A stretch of 47,216 nucleotides of DNA, taken from the NCBI GenBank assembly GCA_021287185.1, contig JAJTAZ010000006.1, forward strand, positions 1 through 47,216, given 5' to 3'. The notes under the pieces are model-generated. The model was not told the origin of the DNA and did not search any database. It was given only the letters and a program-made list of their open reading frames with translations. Every line of letters begins with the position of its first letter. The stretch's first letter is position 1. The translations under genes and the position numbers were made by a program. This document shows, one piece after another, positions 8,586 to 18,313 of this stretch. This DNA is from Burkholderiales bacterium. GTDB taxonomy: Bacteria; Pseudomonadota; Gammaproteobacteria; Burkholderiales; Burkholderiaceae.

Positions 8586-10508
8586 ATGACCCGCCCATTG
8601 ACCGAACTGTTTGCTTTGTTGTTTGATTCCGATGAGTCAAGTGCGGGTTGTCGTTTGTTGCAAAACGCACAACGCAGTTGGTTGGTCCATGCGCCCATCC
8701 AAGTGGATGCTTTGAATGCGCAAATTGCTCAATTGCGCGCAGCATTGAATGAGATTCAAGCCGTGGCGCAATCAGGTCAATTCGTGGCATTTCATTTGTC
8801 TTTTGAGGCCTACAGTGCGTTTTTTGCTGCGGAACATTTACCGCTACAGCACAAGCCTTGCGCCGATATCAAGTCAACTGCTGCCCCATGGTTACAAGCC
8901 ATCGCCTTCAAAACCGCGCAATTAATGACCCGCTCTGAGGCGTTGGATTGGTTAAATGCGCATTCTGAGGGCGTGGCGTGGCACTTAGAGACGGCTCAGG
9001 CACTCACCACGCACGAGCAATTTGAGCGCGATGTGTGCGACATTCGTGAGCGCATTGCCAATGGTCAAACTTATCAGGTCAATTTGACCCACCCCTATCG
9101 CACGCATTTGCGCGCATTTGCGCCCAAGCATCCCGACCATGCTTTGTACGCGTGTTTTGCACATTGTGTGCAAGATGCGAATATTGCCTATGGCGGTGTG
9201 TTTTTATTTCCTGAGACCAGTTTGTTGTCCTTCTCGCCCGAACTGTTTTTTGAACTTGACGCGCACACCCTGCGCACACGTCCGATGAAAGGCACGGCAT
9301 CGGTTGGGCAAACAGTGGAGGAAACGGCGCAACGCGCGCAGGCTTTGGCAAATGATATGAAAAACCGCGCTGAGAATCTCATGATTGTTGATCTGATGCG
9401 CAACGACGTCGCGCGCTTGCCACAGACCACAGCAGTCACTGTGCCCGATGTGTTCAGCGTCCATGCGCATGGTCAGGTGTTGCAAATGACCTCAACGGTA
9501 CAAGCACATTTGTCCGAACAGCCGAGTTTGTGGCAGGTGTTGGACGCACTGTTTCCCTGCGGTTCGATTACGGGCGCACCCAAACATGAAACGTTGAAAA
9601 TCATTCAACAACTCGAACCCTACGCACGGGGTGCGTACTGTGGTGCAATCGGTCTGATTGAGTCTGGCAAATCCCATGACGGGTATCGCGCGCGTTTGAA
9701 TGTCGCGATTCGCACGCTGGAAACCAGTTCTGTGCCGACACGCGATGCTTTGGGCATCCATCACTGGCAGATACAAGGCTCGGTCGGCGCGGGCATTACG
9801 TATGATTCGATTGCCAGCGAAGAGTGGGATGAATGCGTGCTCAAAAGTCAGTTTTTTGCGCGCCATACAAGTGCTTTTGAATTGATTGAAACCATGCGTG
9901 TGGATGGAAAAAATGTGGTGCAAGCCATGCTCAAATTACACCATCAGCGCATGAAACACAGTGCGTCTGTGCTTGGGTTTGCGTGGTCAGACGCGGTGTT
10001 TGCGCAAACAATTCAGTCTGCATGCGCGCGCTTGGACACGGATGATGCCCATCGATTGCGTCTGTCGTTGACGTGCGATGGTGTTTTTCAAACACAGATA
10101 TCCCCTTTGGAACCACTGTCTGAGGTGTTGGATTTTGCCATTTATCCTGAACACACCCACAGTCAAAACCCGATGCTGGCGCACAAAACCTCGATGCGCC
10201 AGTTGTACAACCGTGCGCTGGCGCGAGCCAAGTCTCGAGATTTATTTGATTGTGTGTTTATCAACGAAAAAAATGAGGTGACAGAAGGTGCGCGCTCGTG
10301 CATTTTTGTCCAAATCGATGGACGGTGGTACACACCGCCCCTGTCGTGCGGCGTATTACCGAGCGTTCAGCGGGCATATACGTTGAATGATACATCGCTC
10401 AACGTGCAGGAGCGAGTGCTCACCCTCGATGATTTGCGTTGTGCACAAGCCATCCGTCTGGGCAATGCGTTGTATGGCTTGCACCCTGCGCGGTGGGTCG
10501 CATGGTAA
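8586..10508 (+). CDS. pabB: Aminodeoxychorismate synthase component I fused to aminodeoxychorismate lyase (PabB-PabC)
   Basis: This 640-aa fusion would carry out two steps of p-aminobenzoate synthesis for folate. Residues 1 to about 435 are a chorismate-binding PabB domain with the active-site lysine Lys235 in RPMKGTA and the metal-binding region ending in QGSVGAGITYDS. From about residue 445 follows a class IV PLP-enzyme (PabC) domain, beginning LIETMRVDG, with the likely PLP lysine Lys534 (AHKTSMRQLY) and the EGARS and GVLPSV motifs. I chose ATG 8586; an open frame extends a few codons back but into the terminator hairpin. The glutaminase PabA is not in the window. The gene converges on pyrE with 22 bp between stops. 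Confidence 0.9.
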   Translation: MTRPLTELFALLFDSDESSAGCRLLQNAQRSWLVHAPIQVDALNAQIAQLRAALNEIQAVAQSGQFVAFHLSFEAYSAFFAAEHLPLQHKPCADIKSTAAPWLQAIAFKTAQLMTRSEALDWLNAHSEGVAWHLETAQALTTHEQFERDVCDIRERIANGQTYQVNLTHPYRTHLRAFAPKHPDHALYACFAHCVQDANIAYGGVFLFPETSLLSFSPELFFELDAHTLRTRPMKGTASVGQTVEETAQRAQALANDMKNRAENLMIVDLMRNDVARLPQTTAVTVPDVFSVHAHGQVLQMTSTVQAHLSEQPSLWQVLDALFPCGSITGAPKHETLKIIQQLEPYARGAYCGAIGLIESGKSHDGYRARLNVAIRTLETSSVPTRDALGIHHWQIQGSVGAGITYDSIASEEWDECVLKSQFFARHTSAFELIETMRVDGKNVVQAMLKLHHQRMKHSASVLGFAWSDAVFAQTIQSACARLDTDDAHRLRLSLTCDGVFQTQISPLEPLSEVLDFAIYPEHTHSQNPMLAHKTSMRQLYNRALARAKSRDLFDCVFINEKNEVTEGARSCIFVQIDGRWYTPPLSCGVLPSVQRAYTLNDTSLNVQERVLTLDDLRCAQAIRLGNALYGLHPARWVAW

Positions 10509-10530
10509 AGAACAGCATCACCCCTTCAAT

Positions 10531-11199
10531 TTAAACGCCGTAATTGGCTCGGTATTGTTTGACCGCGTGTTGGTATTGGGTCAATTCGGGCGCGGATTGT
10601 GCGTCCAAATAAGCCATCAAATCAGCCAAGTTGGCAATCGCAAACACGGGAATGCCAAAGCCCTTTTCCACCATTTGTACGGCTGAAAACTCGCCCACGT
10701 TCTCAGCTGTCCCGCTTTTTTCCATGCGATCCAAAGCAATCAACACCGCTACAGGCGTTGCACCCGCTGATTTGAGCATGTCCACCGACTCACGCACCGA
10801 AGTGCCCGCTGAAATCACATCATCGACAATCACCACGCGTTTGCCCGCCAGTGGTGCGCCAACCAAAGTACCGCCTTCACCGTGGTCTTTGGCTTCCTTG
10901 CGATTGTATGCGTAGGGGATGTTGTGTCCTTTTTGTGCCAATGCCATTGCGGTGGCCGCGGCCAAGGTGATGCCTTTATACGCAGGACCAAACAACGCGT
11001 CGAACTCAAAACCCATCGCTATTTTATCCAACAAGACCCGTGCGTAACCTTCGGCAAGTTGATTCAAACTCGCACCGTCGTAGAACAAACCTGCGTTAAA
11101 AAAATACGGCGATAAACGTCCTGCTTTGGTTTTAAATTCACCGAAACGCAAAACCTCTTGCTGAACGGCGAACTTGATAAATTGTTGTGCTGTGTTCAT
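10531..11199 (-). CDS. pyrE: Orotate phosphoribosyltransferase
   Basis: The 222-aa cytosolic enzyme joins orotate to PRPP to make OMP in pyrimidine synthesis. The PRPP-binding motif VVIVDDVISAGTS is clear, and KDHGEGG and the GPAYKGI segment are the expected active-site loops. It is the last gene of the long minus-strand train, three bases behind tatC, and has no obvious terminator before the convergent pabB fusion. Confidence 0.95.
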   Translation of the reverse strand: MNTAQQFIKFAVQQEVLRFGEFKTKAGRLSPYFFNAGLFYDGASLNQLAEGYARVLLDKIAMGFEFDALFGPAYKGITLAAATAMALAQKGHNIPYAYNRKEAKDHGEGGTLVGAPLAGKRVVIVDDVISAGTSVRESVDMLKSAGATPVAVLIALDRMEKSGTAENVGEFSAVQMVEKGFGIPVFAIANLADLMAYLDAQSAPELTQYQHAVKQYRANYGV

Positions 11200-11202
11200 T
11201 CA

Positions 11203-11961
11203 TTATTCCACTTCTGATTTTGGCTCGACCCAGCGTGCCACAAAAATCCCAATTTCATACAACAGTACCAGCGGTATCGCCAGTAAAAGCATTGACACCG
11301 CATCGGGTGGTGTGACCAAAGCCGATACGGCAAATGCGCCCACGGTCATATAGGGGCGTATGTTTTTAAGTTGAGCCACGCTCACAAAACCCAATTTAAC
11401 CAGCACCACGACCACGACAGGGACTTCAAATGCCAAACCAAAGGCCAAAAACATGGTCAAGCCAAAGCTCAAATAATTGTCAATGTCTGTGGCCATTTCA
11501 ACACCCATCGGCGTGATTTGTGCCATAAAATGAAATACAGTCGGAAACACCAAAAAATAAGCGAATGCTGTGCCGATTAAAAACAACACATAGGACGAAG
11601 TCACCACGGGCACGACCAATTTTTTCTCACGGGCATACAAACCTGGGGCAATGAATGCCCACAACTGATACAGCACCACGGGCAAGGCGATGACAAATGC
11701 CACCCACAGCACAAATTTAATGGGTACAAAAAAGTTGGAGGTCACTTCGGTGGAAATCATGCGTGCGCCACTGGGTAAATTGGCGAGCATGGGTGCGGAA
11801 AAAAAGCCAAAAATTTGGTTGCGCCAATAAAACAGCATCAAAAACACCACCAAAACCGCCACAGCCGCACGCACGATGCGCGTGCGCAACTCAATCAAGT
11901 GCGACATCCAACCTGCAAGGCTGTCGGTGTCTGTTTCAGGTGGAGGTAGATTTGAAGCCAT
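11203..11961 (-). CDS. tatC: Sec-independent protein translocase TatC
   Basis: This 252-aa polytopic inner-membrane protein is the twin-arginine signal receptor of the Tat translocase, which exports folded proteins. About six transmembrane segments are visible. The conserved cytoplasmic N-terminus (MSHLIELRTRI) and the FAFGLAFEVPVV segment are typical. It lies downstream of tatA and tatB in the standard order, 56 bp after tatB. Confidence 0.96.
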   Translation of the reverse strand: MASNLPPPETDTDSLAGWMSHLIELRTRIVRAAVAVLVVFLMLFYWRNQIFGFFSAPMLANLPSGARMISTEVTSNFFVPIKFVLWVAFVIALPVVLYQLWAFIAPGLYAREKKLVVPVVTSSYVLFLIGTAFAYFLVFPTVFHFMAQITPMGVEMATDIDNYLSFGLTMFLAFGLAFEVPVVVVVLVKLGFVSVAQLKNIRPYMTVGAFAVSALVTPPDAVSMLLLAIPLVLLYEIGIFVARWVEPKSEVE

Positions 11962-12017
11962 AAATTTGCGTGTGGTTTAAAAGCTGATTTCAACCCATTG
12001 AGGTAGAAGCCATGCCT

Positions 12018-12557
12018 TTATTCAAAAAAACTGCGTTTGACTGCAGGGCGTTTTGCCTGATGCGGACGGTGTTTTTTCATGCGCGCCGCTTCAGTGAGTA
12101 CACGCTTCGGTCTGCGCTGCTGTGCTCTGAACCAATCGGGTGCGCGCTTGGTTTTAACCGACCAACTGGCACGCCCTGTGCGCCGCGCACGGGCAACGGC
12201 CAATGCATTTTGGTATGCGCTGGCATCAACCGCTTTTTGCAAAGTGGCCTCGCCTGTGGCTGACAATTTTTGGTAGGCTTGATTCAATTCTTGATGCGTG
12301 TTCTGCCATGATTGGCGCACCTGCTGCTCGGCAGATTTGATGTCCTCATTCACCGCTTTTGCCATGTCTTTGAGTTCATTGAGTTCGGCCGCGTTCATCT
12401 GCTCTGTGACCTCAGCCTTGACTTGATTGATATAGCGTTGCGCACGCCCAAACAGCGTGCCCGCGATTCGCGCCACTTTCGGCAAACGCTCAGGCCCCAA
12501 GACAATCAAGCCGACCACCGCGATAATCGCGATTTTAGATAAACCCAAATCTATCAT
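12018..12557 (-). CDS. tatB: Sec-independent protein translocase TatB
   Basis: The 179-aa protein has one N-terminal membrane helix (residues 4-21) with the TatB hallmark Glu (MIDLGLSK start, then GLIVLGPERLP), an amphipathic helix and a long cytoplasmic tail that becomes very basic in the last 50 residues. It forms the signal-recognition complex with TatC. The position between tatA and tatC confirms the assignment as TatB rather than a second TatA. Confidence 0.94.
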   Translation of the reverse strand: MIDLGLSKIAIIAVVGLIVLGPERLPKVARIAGTLFGRAQRYINQVKAEVTEQMNAAELNELKDMAKAVNEDIKSAEQQVRQSWQNTHQELNQAYQKLSATGEATLQKAVDASAYQNALAVARARRTGRASWSVKTKRAPDWFRAQQRRPKRVLTEAARMKKHRPHQAKRPAVKRSFFE

Positions 12558-12574
12558 GCCTTACTCACCGTCAA

Positions 12575-12790
12575 TCACGCGCTGTGTGATTTGTCTTTGG
12601 CGTTGGCTTCGATGGTATTCGCATCTTCCAGTGACTTGGCGGCTTTTTCTTCTTCACCCTTCATGCCATCTTTGAAGCCTTTGACCGCTTCGCCCAAATC
12701 GCGTCCTGTATTGCGCAGTTTTTTTGTGCCAAAAACCATGACCACAATCAGTAATAAAATAATCCAATGCGTTAAACTAAGTCCACCCAT
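12575..12790 (-). CDS. tatA: Sec-independent protein translocase TatA
   Basis: The 71-aa pore-forming Tat subunit has one membrane helix (residues 7-20), the [20 protein letters not shown] amphipathic segment and an acidic, Lys-rich tail. Length and the FGTKKL motif are typical of TatA/E. A strong GGAG site precedes the ATG. tatA is 17 bp before tatB and 18 bp after hinT. Confidence 0.95.
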   Translation of the reverse strand: MGGLSLTHWIILLLIVVMVFGTKKLRNTGRDLGEAVKGFKDGMKGEEEKAAKSLEDANTIEANAKDKSHSA

Positions 12791-12808
12791 TTCGTTCTCC
12801 TGATAAAG

Positions 12809-13177
12809 TTACTCACCCTGTGCAAATCCGCGCCAAGGGCGCGGTCCAGCGAGGATGTGCAGGTGCATATGATACACCTCTTGCCCGCCTGCGGGTCCTA
12901 CATTCATGACCACTCGATGGCCGCCTTCGGGCAATGCAGGCGCGCCGTTGTCCACCGCAATTTTGGGTGCAAGTGCCATCATGCGGCCGAGCATGGCTTG
13001 ATGCGCTGCGGTGGTACAGTCCGCCAACGTTTTAATGTGCGTTTTGGGAATCAATAAAATGTGAATCGGCGCGGCGGGATGAATGTCTTTGAACGCATAG
13101 AATTCATCGTCCTCATACACCTTGGTCGATGGAATTTGCCCTGCAACGATTTTACAAAAAATACAATCCGTACTCAT
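12809..13177 (-). CDS. hinT: HIT-family purine nucleoside phosphoramidase
   Basis: The 122-aa protein carries the histidine triad HMHLHIL near its C-terminus and the N-terminal CIFCKIVAG motif of bacterial HinT proteins, which hydrolyse adenosine phosphoramidates. I chose the ATG at 13177 because GGAG lies just upstream, rather than an in-frame ATG six codons earlier. Its place between hisE and tatA is the known betaproteobacterial neighbourhood. Confidence 0.92.
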   Translation of the reverse strand: MSTDCIFCKIVAGQIPSTKVYEDDEFYAFKDIHPAAPIHILLIPKTHIKTLADCTTAAHQAMLGRMMALAPKIAVDNGAPALPEGGHRVVMNVGPAGGQEVYHMHLHILAGPRPWRGFAQGE

Positions 13178-13207
13178 CACATCTCCTATGTCCATTTATC
13201 ATGCAAC

Positions 13208-13531
13208 TCACTGCTCGCGTGAGGCTTTTTCCACCAAGCCTGACAGCCCTTCGCGTCGCGCCAATTCGGTCGCCACATCGTCCAATGTCAAATCATAATG
13301 CGCCAACATGACCATCAAATGAAACATCAAGTCGGCTGATTCATACACAATGTGCTCACGGTCGTTGTCTTTGGCGGCTATCACCACCTCAGTGGCCTCC
13401 TCGCCAATTTTCTTGAGGATGCTGTCTGCGCCCTTGTGAAACAGCTTTGCCACATAGGAAGTTTCTGGGCTGGCATTTTTTCGCGCAGCAATGGTCGCGC
13501 TCAATTGCTCAAAAGTCGTTTGCATACTCAT
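13208..13531 (-). CDS. hisE: Phosphoribosyl-ATP pyrophosphatase
   Basis: The 107-aa enzyme performs the second step of histidine synthesis, hydrolysing phosphoribosyl-ATP to phosphoribosyl-AMP. The all-alpha MazG-like core shows [12 protein letters not shown] and the [14 protein letters not shown] helix with the metal-binding acidic residues. It is a separate gene rather than a hisIE fusion. Its start overlaps the hisI stop by ATGA, so translation is probably coupled. Confidence 0.95.
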   Translation of the reverse strand: MSMQTTFEQLSATIAARKNASPETSYVAKLFHKGADSILKKIGEEATEVVIAAKDNDREHIVYESADLMFHLMVMLAHYDLTLDDVATELARREGLSGLVEKASREQ

Positions 13532-13950
13532 GAAATATTCTCTTTCGCGATTTCAGGTGCGTGTTGATAAATATCCTCAGGGTCTTTTAACACTGGCTCG
13601 GTGACTTCCCATGTCTGCGCATCGAAATTAAAGTGCTCAAAAAAACAACTGTTGCGCCCTGTGTGGCAAGCAATATCACCCACCTGCTCAATCCCGAGCA
13701 ACAATACATCTTGGTCACAATCCATACGCAGAGATTTCACATGTTGCACATGCCCAGATTCTTCGCCTTTATACCAAAGACGGCGGCGCGAGCGCGAGAA
13801 ATACACCGCTGTGCGCGTTTCGATGGTCTTTTGCAAGGCTTCTCGATTCATCCATGCAAACATCAACACCTTACCAGAAGCATAATCCTGCGCAATCACA
13901 GGAACCAAGCCTTGGTCATCCCAGTGGATGCGATTTAAATTTTCTACCAT
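13528..13950 (-). CDS. hisI: Phosphoribosyl-AMP cyclohydrolase
   Basis: The 140-aa zinc enzyme opens the purine ring of phosphoribosyl-AMP, the third step of histidine synthesis. The motifs [22 protein letters not shown], the CDQD metal site and CHTGRNSCF with the zinc cysteines are all present. I prefer ATG 13950, behind a GAGAG site, to a GTG four codons earlier. It follows hisF by 70 bp and overlaps hisE. Confidence 0.94.
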   Translation of the reverse strand: MVENLNRIHWDDQGLVPVIAQDYASGKVLMFAWMNREALQKTIETRTAVYFSRSRRRLWYKGEESGHVQHVKSLRMDCDQDVLLLGIEQVGDIACHTGRNSCFFEHFNFDAQTWEVTEPVLKDPEDIYQHAPEIAKENIS

Positions 13951-14020
13951 GACTGCTCTCACAACTCTAAAAACGACACCACGAATCCAATCGCAATGAC
14001 GCGTTGTTTAAATGCTTTGA

Positions 14021-14791
14021 TTAGCGTACACAAATGCCTTGCGCCGCCATAAATGCTTTTGCTTGTGCAACGGTGTATGTGCCGAAGTGAAAAATACTCG
14101 CGGCCAACACCGCATCGGCGTGTCCTAATTTAATACCGTCGGCCAAATGTTGCAAATTGCCGACGCCGCCTGAGGCAATCACGGGAATACTCACCGCATC
14201 GGACACCGCACGGGTCAATGCCAAATCAAAGCCATTTTGCATCCCGTCTCGATCCATGCTCGTGAGCAAAATCTCGCCTGCGCCGAGGGCATTCATCTGA
14301 ACCGCCCATTGTACCGCATCAATGCCCGTGTTGTTGCGTCCGCCGTGGGTGTACACCTCCCATTGCGGATTATCATCAGGACTGTCGGCTTTGCGTTTGG
14401 CATCAATCGCCACCACAATGCACTGCGAGCCGTATTTATCCGCCGCATCCTTGACCAACTGCGGATTGGCAACGGCGGAAGAGTTCATCGAAATCTTGTC
14501 CGCGCCCGCGTTGAGCAGTCGGCGAATGTCCTCGACCTTGCGCACACCGCCGCCGACCGTCAGCGGAATGAACACTTGCGACGCCACATCCTCAATGATG
14601 TGCAAAATCAAATCACGGTCATCAGATGTTGCGGTGATATCGAGAAAAGTCAACTCGTCCGCGCCTTGCTCATTGTAGCGACGCGCGATTTCCACAGGGT
14701 CGCCCGCATCGCGCAAGCCGACAAAGTTCACGCCTTTGACCACGCGACCCGCGGTGACATCCAAGCAAGGGATAATTCGTTTGGTCAGCAT
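14021..14791 (-). CDS. hisF: Imidazole glycerol phosphate synthase cyclase subunit
   Basis: The 256-aa (beta/alpha)8 barrel pairs with HisH to make imidazole glycerol phosphate and AICAR. The catalytic aspartate lies in [15 protein letters not shown], and the phosphate-binding loops are PLTVGGGVR and ASGGVGN. Its start abuts the hisA stop (TAAATG), so the two are likely translated together. Confidence 0.97.
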   Translation of the reverse strand: MLTKRIIPCLDVTAGRVVKGVNFVGLRDAGDPVEIARRYNEQGADELTFLDITATSDDRDLILHIIEDVASQVFIPLTVGGGVRKVEDIRRLLNAGADKISMNSSAVANPQLVKDAADKYGSQCIVVAIDAKRKADSPDDNPQWEVYTHGGRNNTGIDAVQWAVQMNALGAGEILLTSMDRDGMQNGFDLALTRAVSDAVSIPVIASGGVGNLQHLADGIKLGHADAVLAASIFHFGTYTVAQAKAFMAAQGICVR

Positions 14792-15535
14792 TTATAATTC
14801 CATCAACTCATCGGCACGTTTTTGTGCGGCGGCAAAATCCAAATCACCACTGTAAATCGCGCGACCGCAAACCACACCTTCCACGCCTTCGCCTTCGACC
14901 GCACACAGACCCTCAATATCCGCCATATTCGACAAACCGCCCGAAGCAATCACGGGGATGGTCGAGGCTTGCGCAAGTTTCACGGTGGCTTCAATATTGA
15001 TGCCTTGCAACATGCCGTCACGCCCAATGTCGGTGTAGATAATCGAATTCACGCCGTAGTCCTCGTATTTTTTCGCCAAATCCGTGACCTCGTGTCCGGT
15101 GATTTTGCTCCAACCGTCGGTGGCGACTTTGCCGTCTTTGGCATCCAATCCGACGATGACTTGACCACCAAAGGCAATGCACGCCTCCTGCAAAAAGCCC
15201 GGATTTTTCACCGCCGCCGTGCCGATGATGACGTAGGAAATCCCCATATCGAGATAACGCTCGATGGTGTCCAAATCGCGAATGCCGCCGCCGATTTGTA
15301 CCGGAATATCGTCGCCCACCGCGTCCAAAATCGCTTGGATGGCGGGCTTGTTCACCGGCTTGCCGGCAAACGCGCCGTTCAAATCCACCAGATGCAGGCG
15401 GCGCGCACCCTGCGTCACCCAATGCGCCGCCATCTGCTCGGGCGCGTCGGAAAACACCGTGACTCGGTCCATTTCGCCCTGCTGCAAGCGCACGCATTGT
15501 CCGTCTTTGAGGTCGATGGCTGGGATTAACAACAT
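14792..15535 (-). CDS. hisA: Phosphoribosylformimino-AICAR ribotide isomerase
   Basis: The 247-aa barrel isomerase acts just before HisHF. The N-terminus [17 protein letters not shown], the catalytic Asp in it, and the phosphate loops QIGGGIRD and ASGGLSN are diagnostic. I start at ATG 15535, where family homology begins; the frame is open 17 codons further upstream but that part matches nothing expected. Local GC looks higher (about 60%) than in the neighbouring genes. Confidence 0.96.
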   Translation of the reverse strand: MLLIPAIDLKDGQCVRLQQGEMDRVTVFSDAPEQMAAHWVTQGARRLHLVDLNGAFAGKPVNKPAIQAILDAVGDDIPVQIGGGIRDLDTIERYLDMGISYVIIGTAAVKNPGFLQEACIAFGGQVIVGLDAKDGKVATDGWSKITGHEVTDLAKKYEDYGVNSIIYTDIGRDGMLQGINIEATVKLAQASTIPVIASGGLSNMADIEGLCAVEGEGVEGVVCGRAIYSGDLDFAAAQKRADELMEL

Positions 15536-15588
15536 GATTTTATCTTTCAAAAAAGTTAAAAAATGGCTCGTCATAACACGATTCAATC

Positions 15589-15669
15589 CGTCATACCGTG
15601 CTTGACACGGTATCTCTCTGTGTCGCGGGGAGATTGCGGGGGAGAACCACTGGTTCGAGTGCCCGCAAT
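15589..15669. repeat. Composite hairpin element between hisH and hisA (possible dispersed repeat)
   Basis: Two perfect inverted repeats are packed in 80 bp. The first is ATACCGTG (15593-15600) with CACGGTAT (15606-15613). The second is ATTGCGGG (15633-15640) with CCCGCAAT (15662-15669), which encloses a smaller palindrome GAACCA-C-TGGTTC (15644-15656). The CGTCATACCGTGCTTGACACGG wording resembles the short palindromic repeats scattered through many proteobacterial genomes. Copy number cannot be seen from one window. Confidence 0.55.
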
Positions 15670-15699
15670 GACCGAGTTTTTTATATTACCATACGCACG

Positions 15700-16350
15700 C
15701 TAAGGCTTCCACTGCGCAAAATTGCGATAAATCTGCAAACCCAAATCGCCGCTTTTTTCGGGGTGAAATTGCGTTGCAAAAATATTGTCGCGCGCGACGG
15801 CGCAGGTAAACGGCGTGCCGTACACCGATTCACCCACCGTCAAATCGGCTCCATCAATTGCTGACGGCGACACATAGTAACTGTGCACGAAATAGTAATG
15901 CGTGTGGTCGGGAATGCCTGCCCACAGGGGATGCGCGCGCGTTTGCTTGACCGTGTTCCAGCCCATGTGCGGCACTTTGAGTTTCGCGCCGTTTTCGTCC
16001 ACGGCATCCTCAACGCGAAAACGCACCACTTCACCCGCGAACCAGCCCAAGCCGTGCGAATTGCCTTCTTCGGCGTGCCCGAACAGCATTTGCTCGCCGA
16101 CGCATACGCCGAGCATGGGTTTGGTTTGCGCCGATTCGGTGAGGGCTTCAAGCAGCCCGCTGTCGCGCAGATGCGCCATGCAGTCGGGCATCGCGCCTTG
16201 TCCCGGTAAAATGATGCGCTCGGCGGCGCGCACCACGTCGGGATTGCCCGTGATTTGTACCGCACAATCGGGCGCGGCGGTTTTCATCGCCTGTGCCACG
16301 CTGCGCAAATTGCCCATGCCGTAATCTAAAATTGCGATTAAATTATTCAT
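15700..16350 (-). CDS. hisH: Imidazole glycerol phosphate synthase glutamine amidotransferase subunit
   Basis: The 216-aa class I glutaminase supplies ammonia to HisF. The nucleophile is Cys83 in GVCVGEQ, and the QFHPEKS histidine-glutamate pair near the C-terminus completes the triad. N-terminal [11 protein letters not shown] is typical. GC is about 60-65%, higher than most of the window. Its start overlaps the upstream DUF2442/DMP19-like gene by 8 bp. Confidence 0.96.
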   Translation of the reverse strand: MNNLIAILDYGMGNLRSVAQAMKTAAPDCAVQITGNPDVVRAAERIILPGQGAMPDCMAHLRDSGLLEALTESAQTKPMLGVCVGEQMLFGHAEEGNSHGLGWFAGEVVRFRVEDAVDENGAKLKVPHMGWNTVKQTRAHPLWAGIPDHTHYYFVHSYYVSPSAIDGADLTVGESVYGTPFTCAVARDNIFATQFHPEKSGDLGLQIYRNFAQWKP

Positions 16351-16996
16351 GCTTGTTTTGTTCCAAGATTAAATCCTGCCAACCATAGTAGCGCACTGCC
16401 AAAGGCGGGATTTCCATCATGGCATCCCATAACGCGTGGTCTAAGCGTTCGCCGATTTCGTCGCGCTCTTGCTCGGTGAGCAGTGCGGGCAATTCGTCCA
16501 AACGGGTCATTTCCGGCGCATCTTCGAGTCGTTGAATCAAGGCGCGTTGTGCTGCCAGCACTTGGTGCGTGGCGGTCGCACCGATGTCTTGCAAGGCGGA
16601 CAATGCGGTTTGGCAGTTGTCCTCGCCCCAATTGCAAAAAAATTGTAAAAAACCGCCGTTGTAGCCATCGGCTTCCAATCGCCAAATGGACGCGATGTCA
16701 TAGGTTTTTTGCGACACCTTTTTTACATCCCAGCCGTGCGATTGCAAATTTTCTAAGGCATGGTCGCAAATGGCTTCCCACACCCATTCGTATAAATCGA
16801 TACTGACCTCGCGCCCGTCAATGTTTGACCAAACAATGCTGTCGCGTGCCTCGTTCAGTCGCCACTGTGTGCGGGTCTGCGCATCGGCTTGCGCCAATTT
16901 GGCGTGGCGTTTTAAGGATTGCCGAAAAAGCGCGCCGTCTTGCAATTCTAAATTGAGATGGGTTTCGTCAAAGGTCAGGTTTTTAATCGCAAACAT
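16343..16996 (-). CDS. DUF2442-like / DMP19-like fusion protein, function unknown
   Basis: The 217-aa protein has no signal peptide or membrane helix. Residues 1-70 ([16 protein letters not shown], then RTQWRLNEA) look like a DUF2442 domain. Residues about 75-215 contain [17 protein letters not shown] and LQDIGATA, typical of DMP19/DUF4375 proteins, small DNA-mimic-like acidic folds. Both assignments are from memory of the families. It overlaps hisH by 8 bp, so it is in the his transcript, but nothing in it points to histidine synthesis. GC matches its neighbours, so recent acquisition is not indicated. Confidence 0.6.
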   Translation of the reverse strand: MFAIKNLTFDETHLNLELQDGALFRQSLKRHAKLAQADAQTRTQWRLNEARDSIVWSNIDGREVSIDLYEWVWEAICDHALENLQSHGWDVKKVSQKTYDIASIWRLEADGYNGGFLQFFCNWGEDNCQTALSALQDIGATATHQVLAAQRALIQRLEDAPEMTRLDELPALLTEQERDEIGERLDHALWDAMMEIPPLAVRYYGWQDLILEQNKHE

Positions 16997-17013
16997 AGAA
17001 TCCTCTTTTCACC

Positions 17014-17637
17014 TTAGCCTGCCAACGCAGGCAGCATGGTTTTTAAACCTTCAACGATAAACTCCACCGCCACCGCCGCAACGAGCAAGCCCATAATCCG
17101 CGTGGCGATATTGATGCCTGTACGTCCCATGATGCGCGCGATGGGTTGCGCCATTTGCAGCGTGAGCCACACCAAAGCCGCTATCACCACACCGCTGCCG
17201 ATGAGCACGACATAGTCGCTGGTATGGTGCGCTTTGTTCGAGAGCACAATCACCGTGCTCATCGCGCCCGGTCCAGTCAGTAGCGGAATGCCGAGCGGCA
17301 CAACGCCGATGGTGTCTTTGTGCGTCGCCTCGTCGCGCTCCTCGGCGGTGGTTTTCGCACCCGATGGTTGGGCATTGAGCATGGACAGCGACATCAAAAG
17401 AATCAACAATCCGCCTGCCACTTGCAACGAAGCCGTCGAAATTCCAAAAAATTTAATAATCTGCTCGCCCAAAAGCGCGCTGATGGTAATCACCGTAATC
17501 ACGGTGAATGCCGCCGTACGAATCGCGCGTTGCTTCTGCGCGGGGGTGAAGTCCTGCGTCAGGCTGATGAACATCGGCAATACGCCCAAAGGATTGACCA
17601 AGGCGATGAGTGCGATGAAGGTTTTGAATGCGTCCAT
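17014..17637 (-). CDS. marC: MarC-family integral membrane protein
   Basis: The 207-aa protein has about six transmembrane helices and the family pattern FIALIALVNPLG at the N-terminus and GPGAMSTVIVLS in the middle. MarC proteins (UPF0056) have no settled function; the old multiple-antibiotic-resistance link was not upheld. A MarC gene between hisB and hisH is normal in Burkholderiales, so this one belongs to the conserved layout. Confidence 0.88.
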   Translation of the reverse strand: MDAFKTFIALIALVNPLGVLPMFISLTQDFTPAQKQRAIRTAAFTVITVITISALLGEQIIKFFGISTASLQVAGGLLILLMSLSMLNAQPSGAKTTAEERDEATHKDTIGVVPLGIPLLTGPGAMSTVIVLSNKAHHTSDYVVLIGSGVVIAALVWLTLQMAQPIARIMGRTGINIATRIMGLLVAAVAVEFIVEGLKTMLPALAG

Positions 17638-17652
17638 AGCGTTCAGTCGGAA

Positions 17653-18258
17653 TTAACCCACCAAAGTCCCTTTGGTCGAGGCAACCATATCCGCTGCACG
17701 CACATCCACCGCCACCGCCATGCGCAACGCGCGCCCGAAGGCTTTGAAAATGGTTTCAATTTGGTGGTGCGCATTCACCCCGCGCAGATTGTCAATGTGC
17801 AGTGTCACCGCCGCATGATTGACAAAGCCGTGAAAAAACTCGCTGACCAAATCGACATCAAACGCGCCCACGCGTGCGCGTGTGAATTCCGCGTTGAGTA
17901 ACAAACCTGGTCGACCCGAAAAATCAATCACCACACGCGAGAGCGACTCGTCCAGCGGTACATACGCGTGACCATAGCGCACCATGCCGCGTTTATCACC
18001 GACCGCTTGCGCAAACGCCTGCCCGAGTGCGATGCCAATGTCCTCCACTGTGTGGTGGTCATCAATGTGCGTGTCGCCCTTGGCAGTGATGCTCAAATCC
18101 ATCAAACCATGACGAGCGATTTGATCGAGCATGTGGTCAAGAAACGGCACACCTGTGTTCAACTGAGCCGCGCCCGTGCCATCCAAATTCAAGGCCACTG
18201 AAATTTGTGTCTCGGAAGTATTGCGCGTAATCTGCGCCGTTCGGTTCAATTGGGTCAT
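17653..18258 (-). CDS. hisB: Imidazoleglycerol-phosphate dehydratase
   Basis: The 201-aa manganese enzyme dehydrates imidazole glycerol phosphate. The two metal-binding repeats show as [15 protein letters not shown] and the later [18 protein letters not shown] is the other signature. It is monofunctional, without the N-terminal histidinol phosphatase found in enterobacteria. It follows hisC by 55 bp. Confidence 0.96.
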   Translation of the reverse strand: MTQLNRTAQITRNTSETQISVALNLDGTGAAQLNTGVPFLDHMLDQIARHGLMDLSITAKGDTHIDDHHTVEDIGIALGQAFAQAVGDKRGMVRYGHAYVPLDESLSRVVIDFSGRPGLLLNAEFTRARVGAFDVDLVSEFFHGFVNHAAVTLHIDNLRGVNAHHQIETIFKAFGRALRMAVAVDVRAADMVASTKGTLVG

Positions 18259-18313
18259 ATCGTAATTCCCGTATATTCATTCGCGCCAATCTCGAAAAAC
18301 TGGCTATTAGACA

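Noticed and set aside
13951-13962. A GTG start four codons earlier for hisI
   Set aside because: The ATG at 13950 has a better-spaced GAGAG site and matches the family N-terminus more closely.
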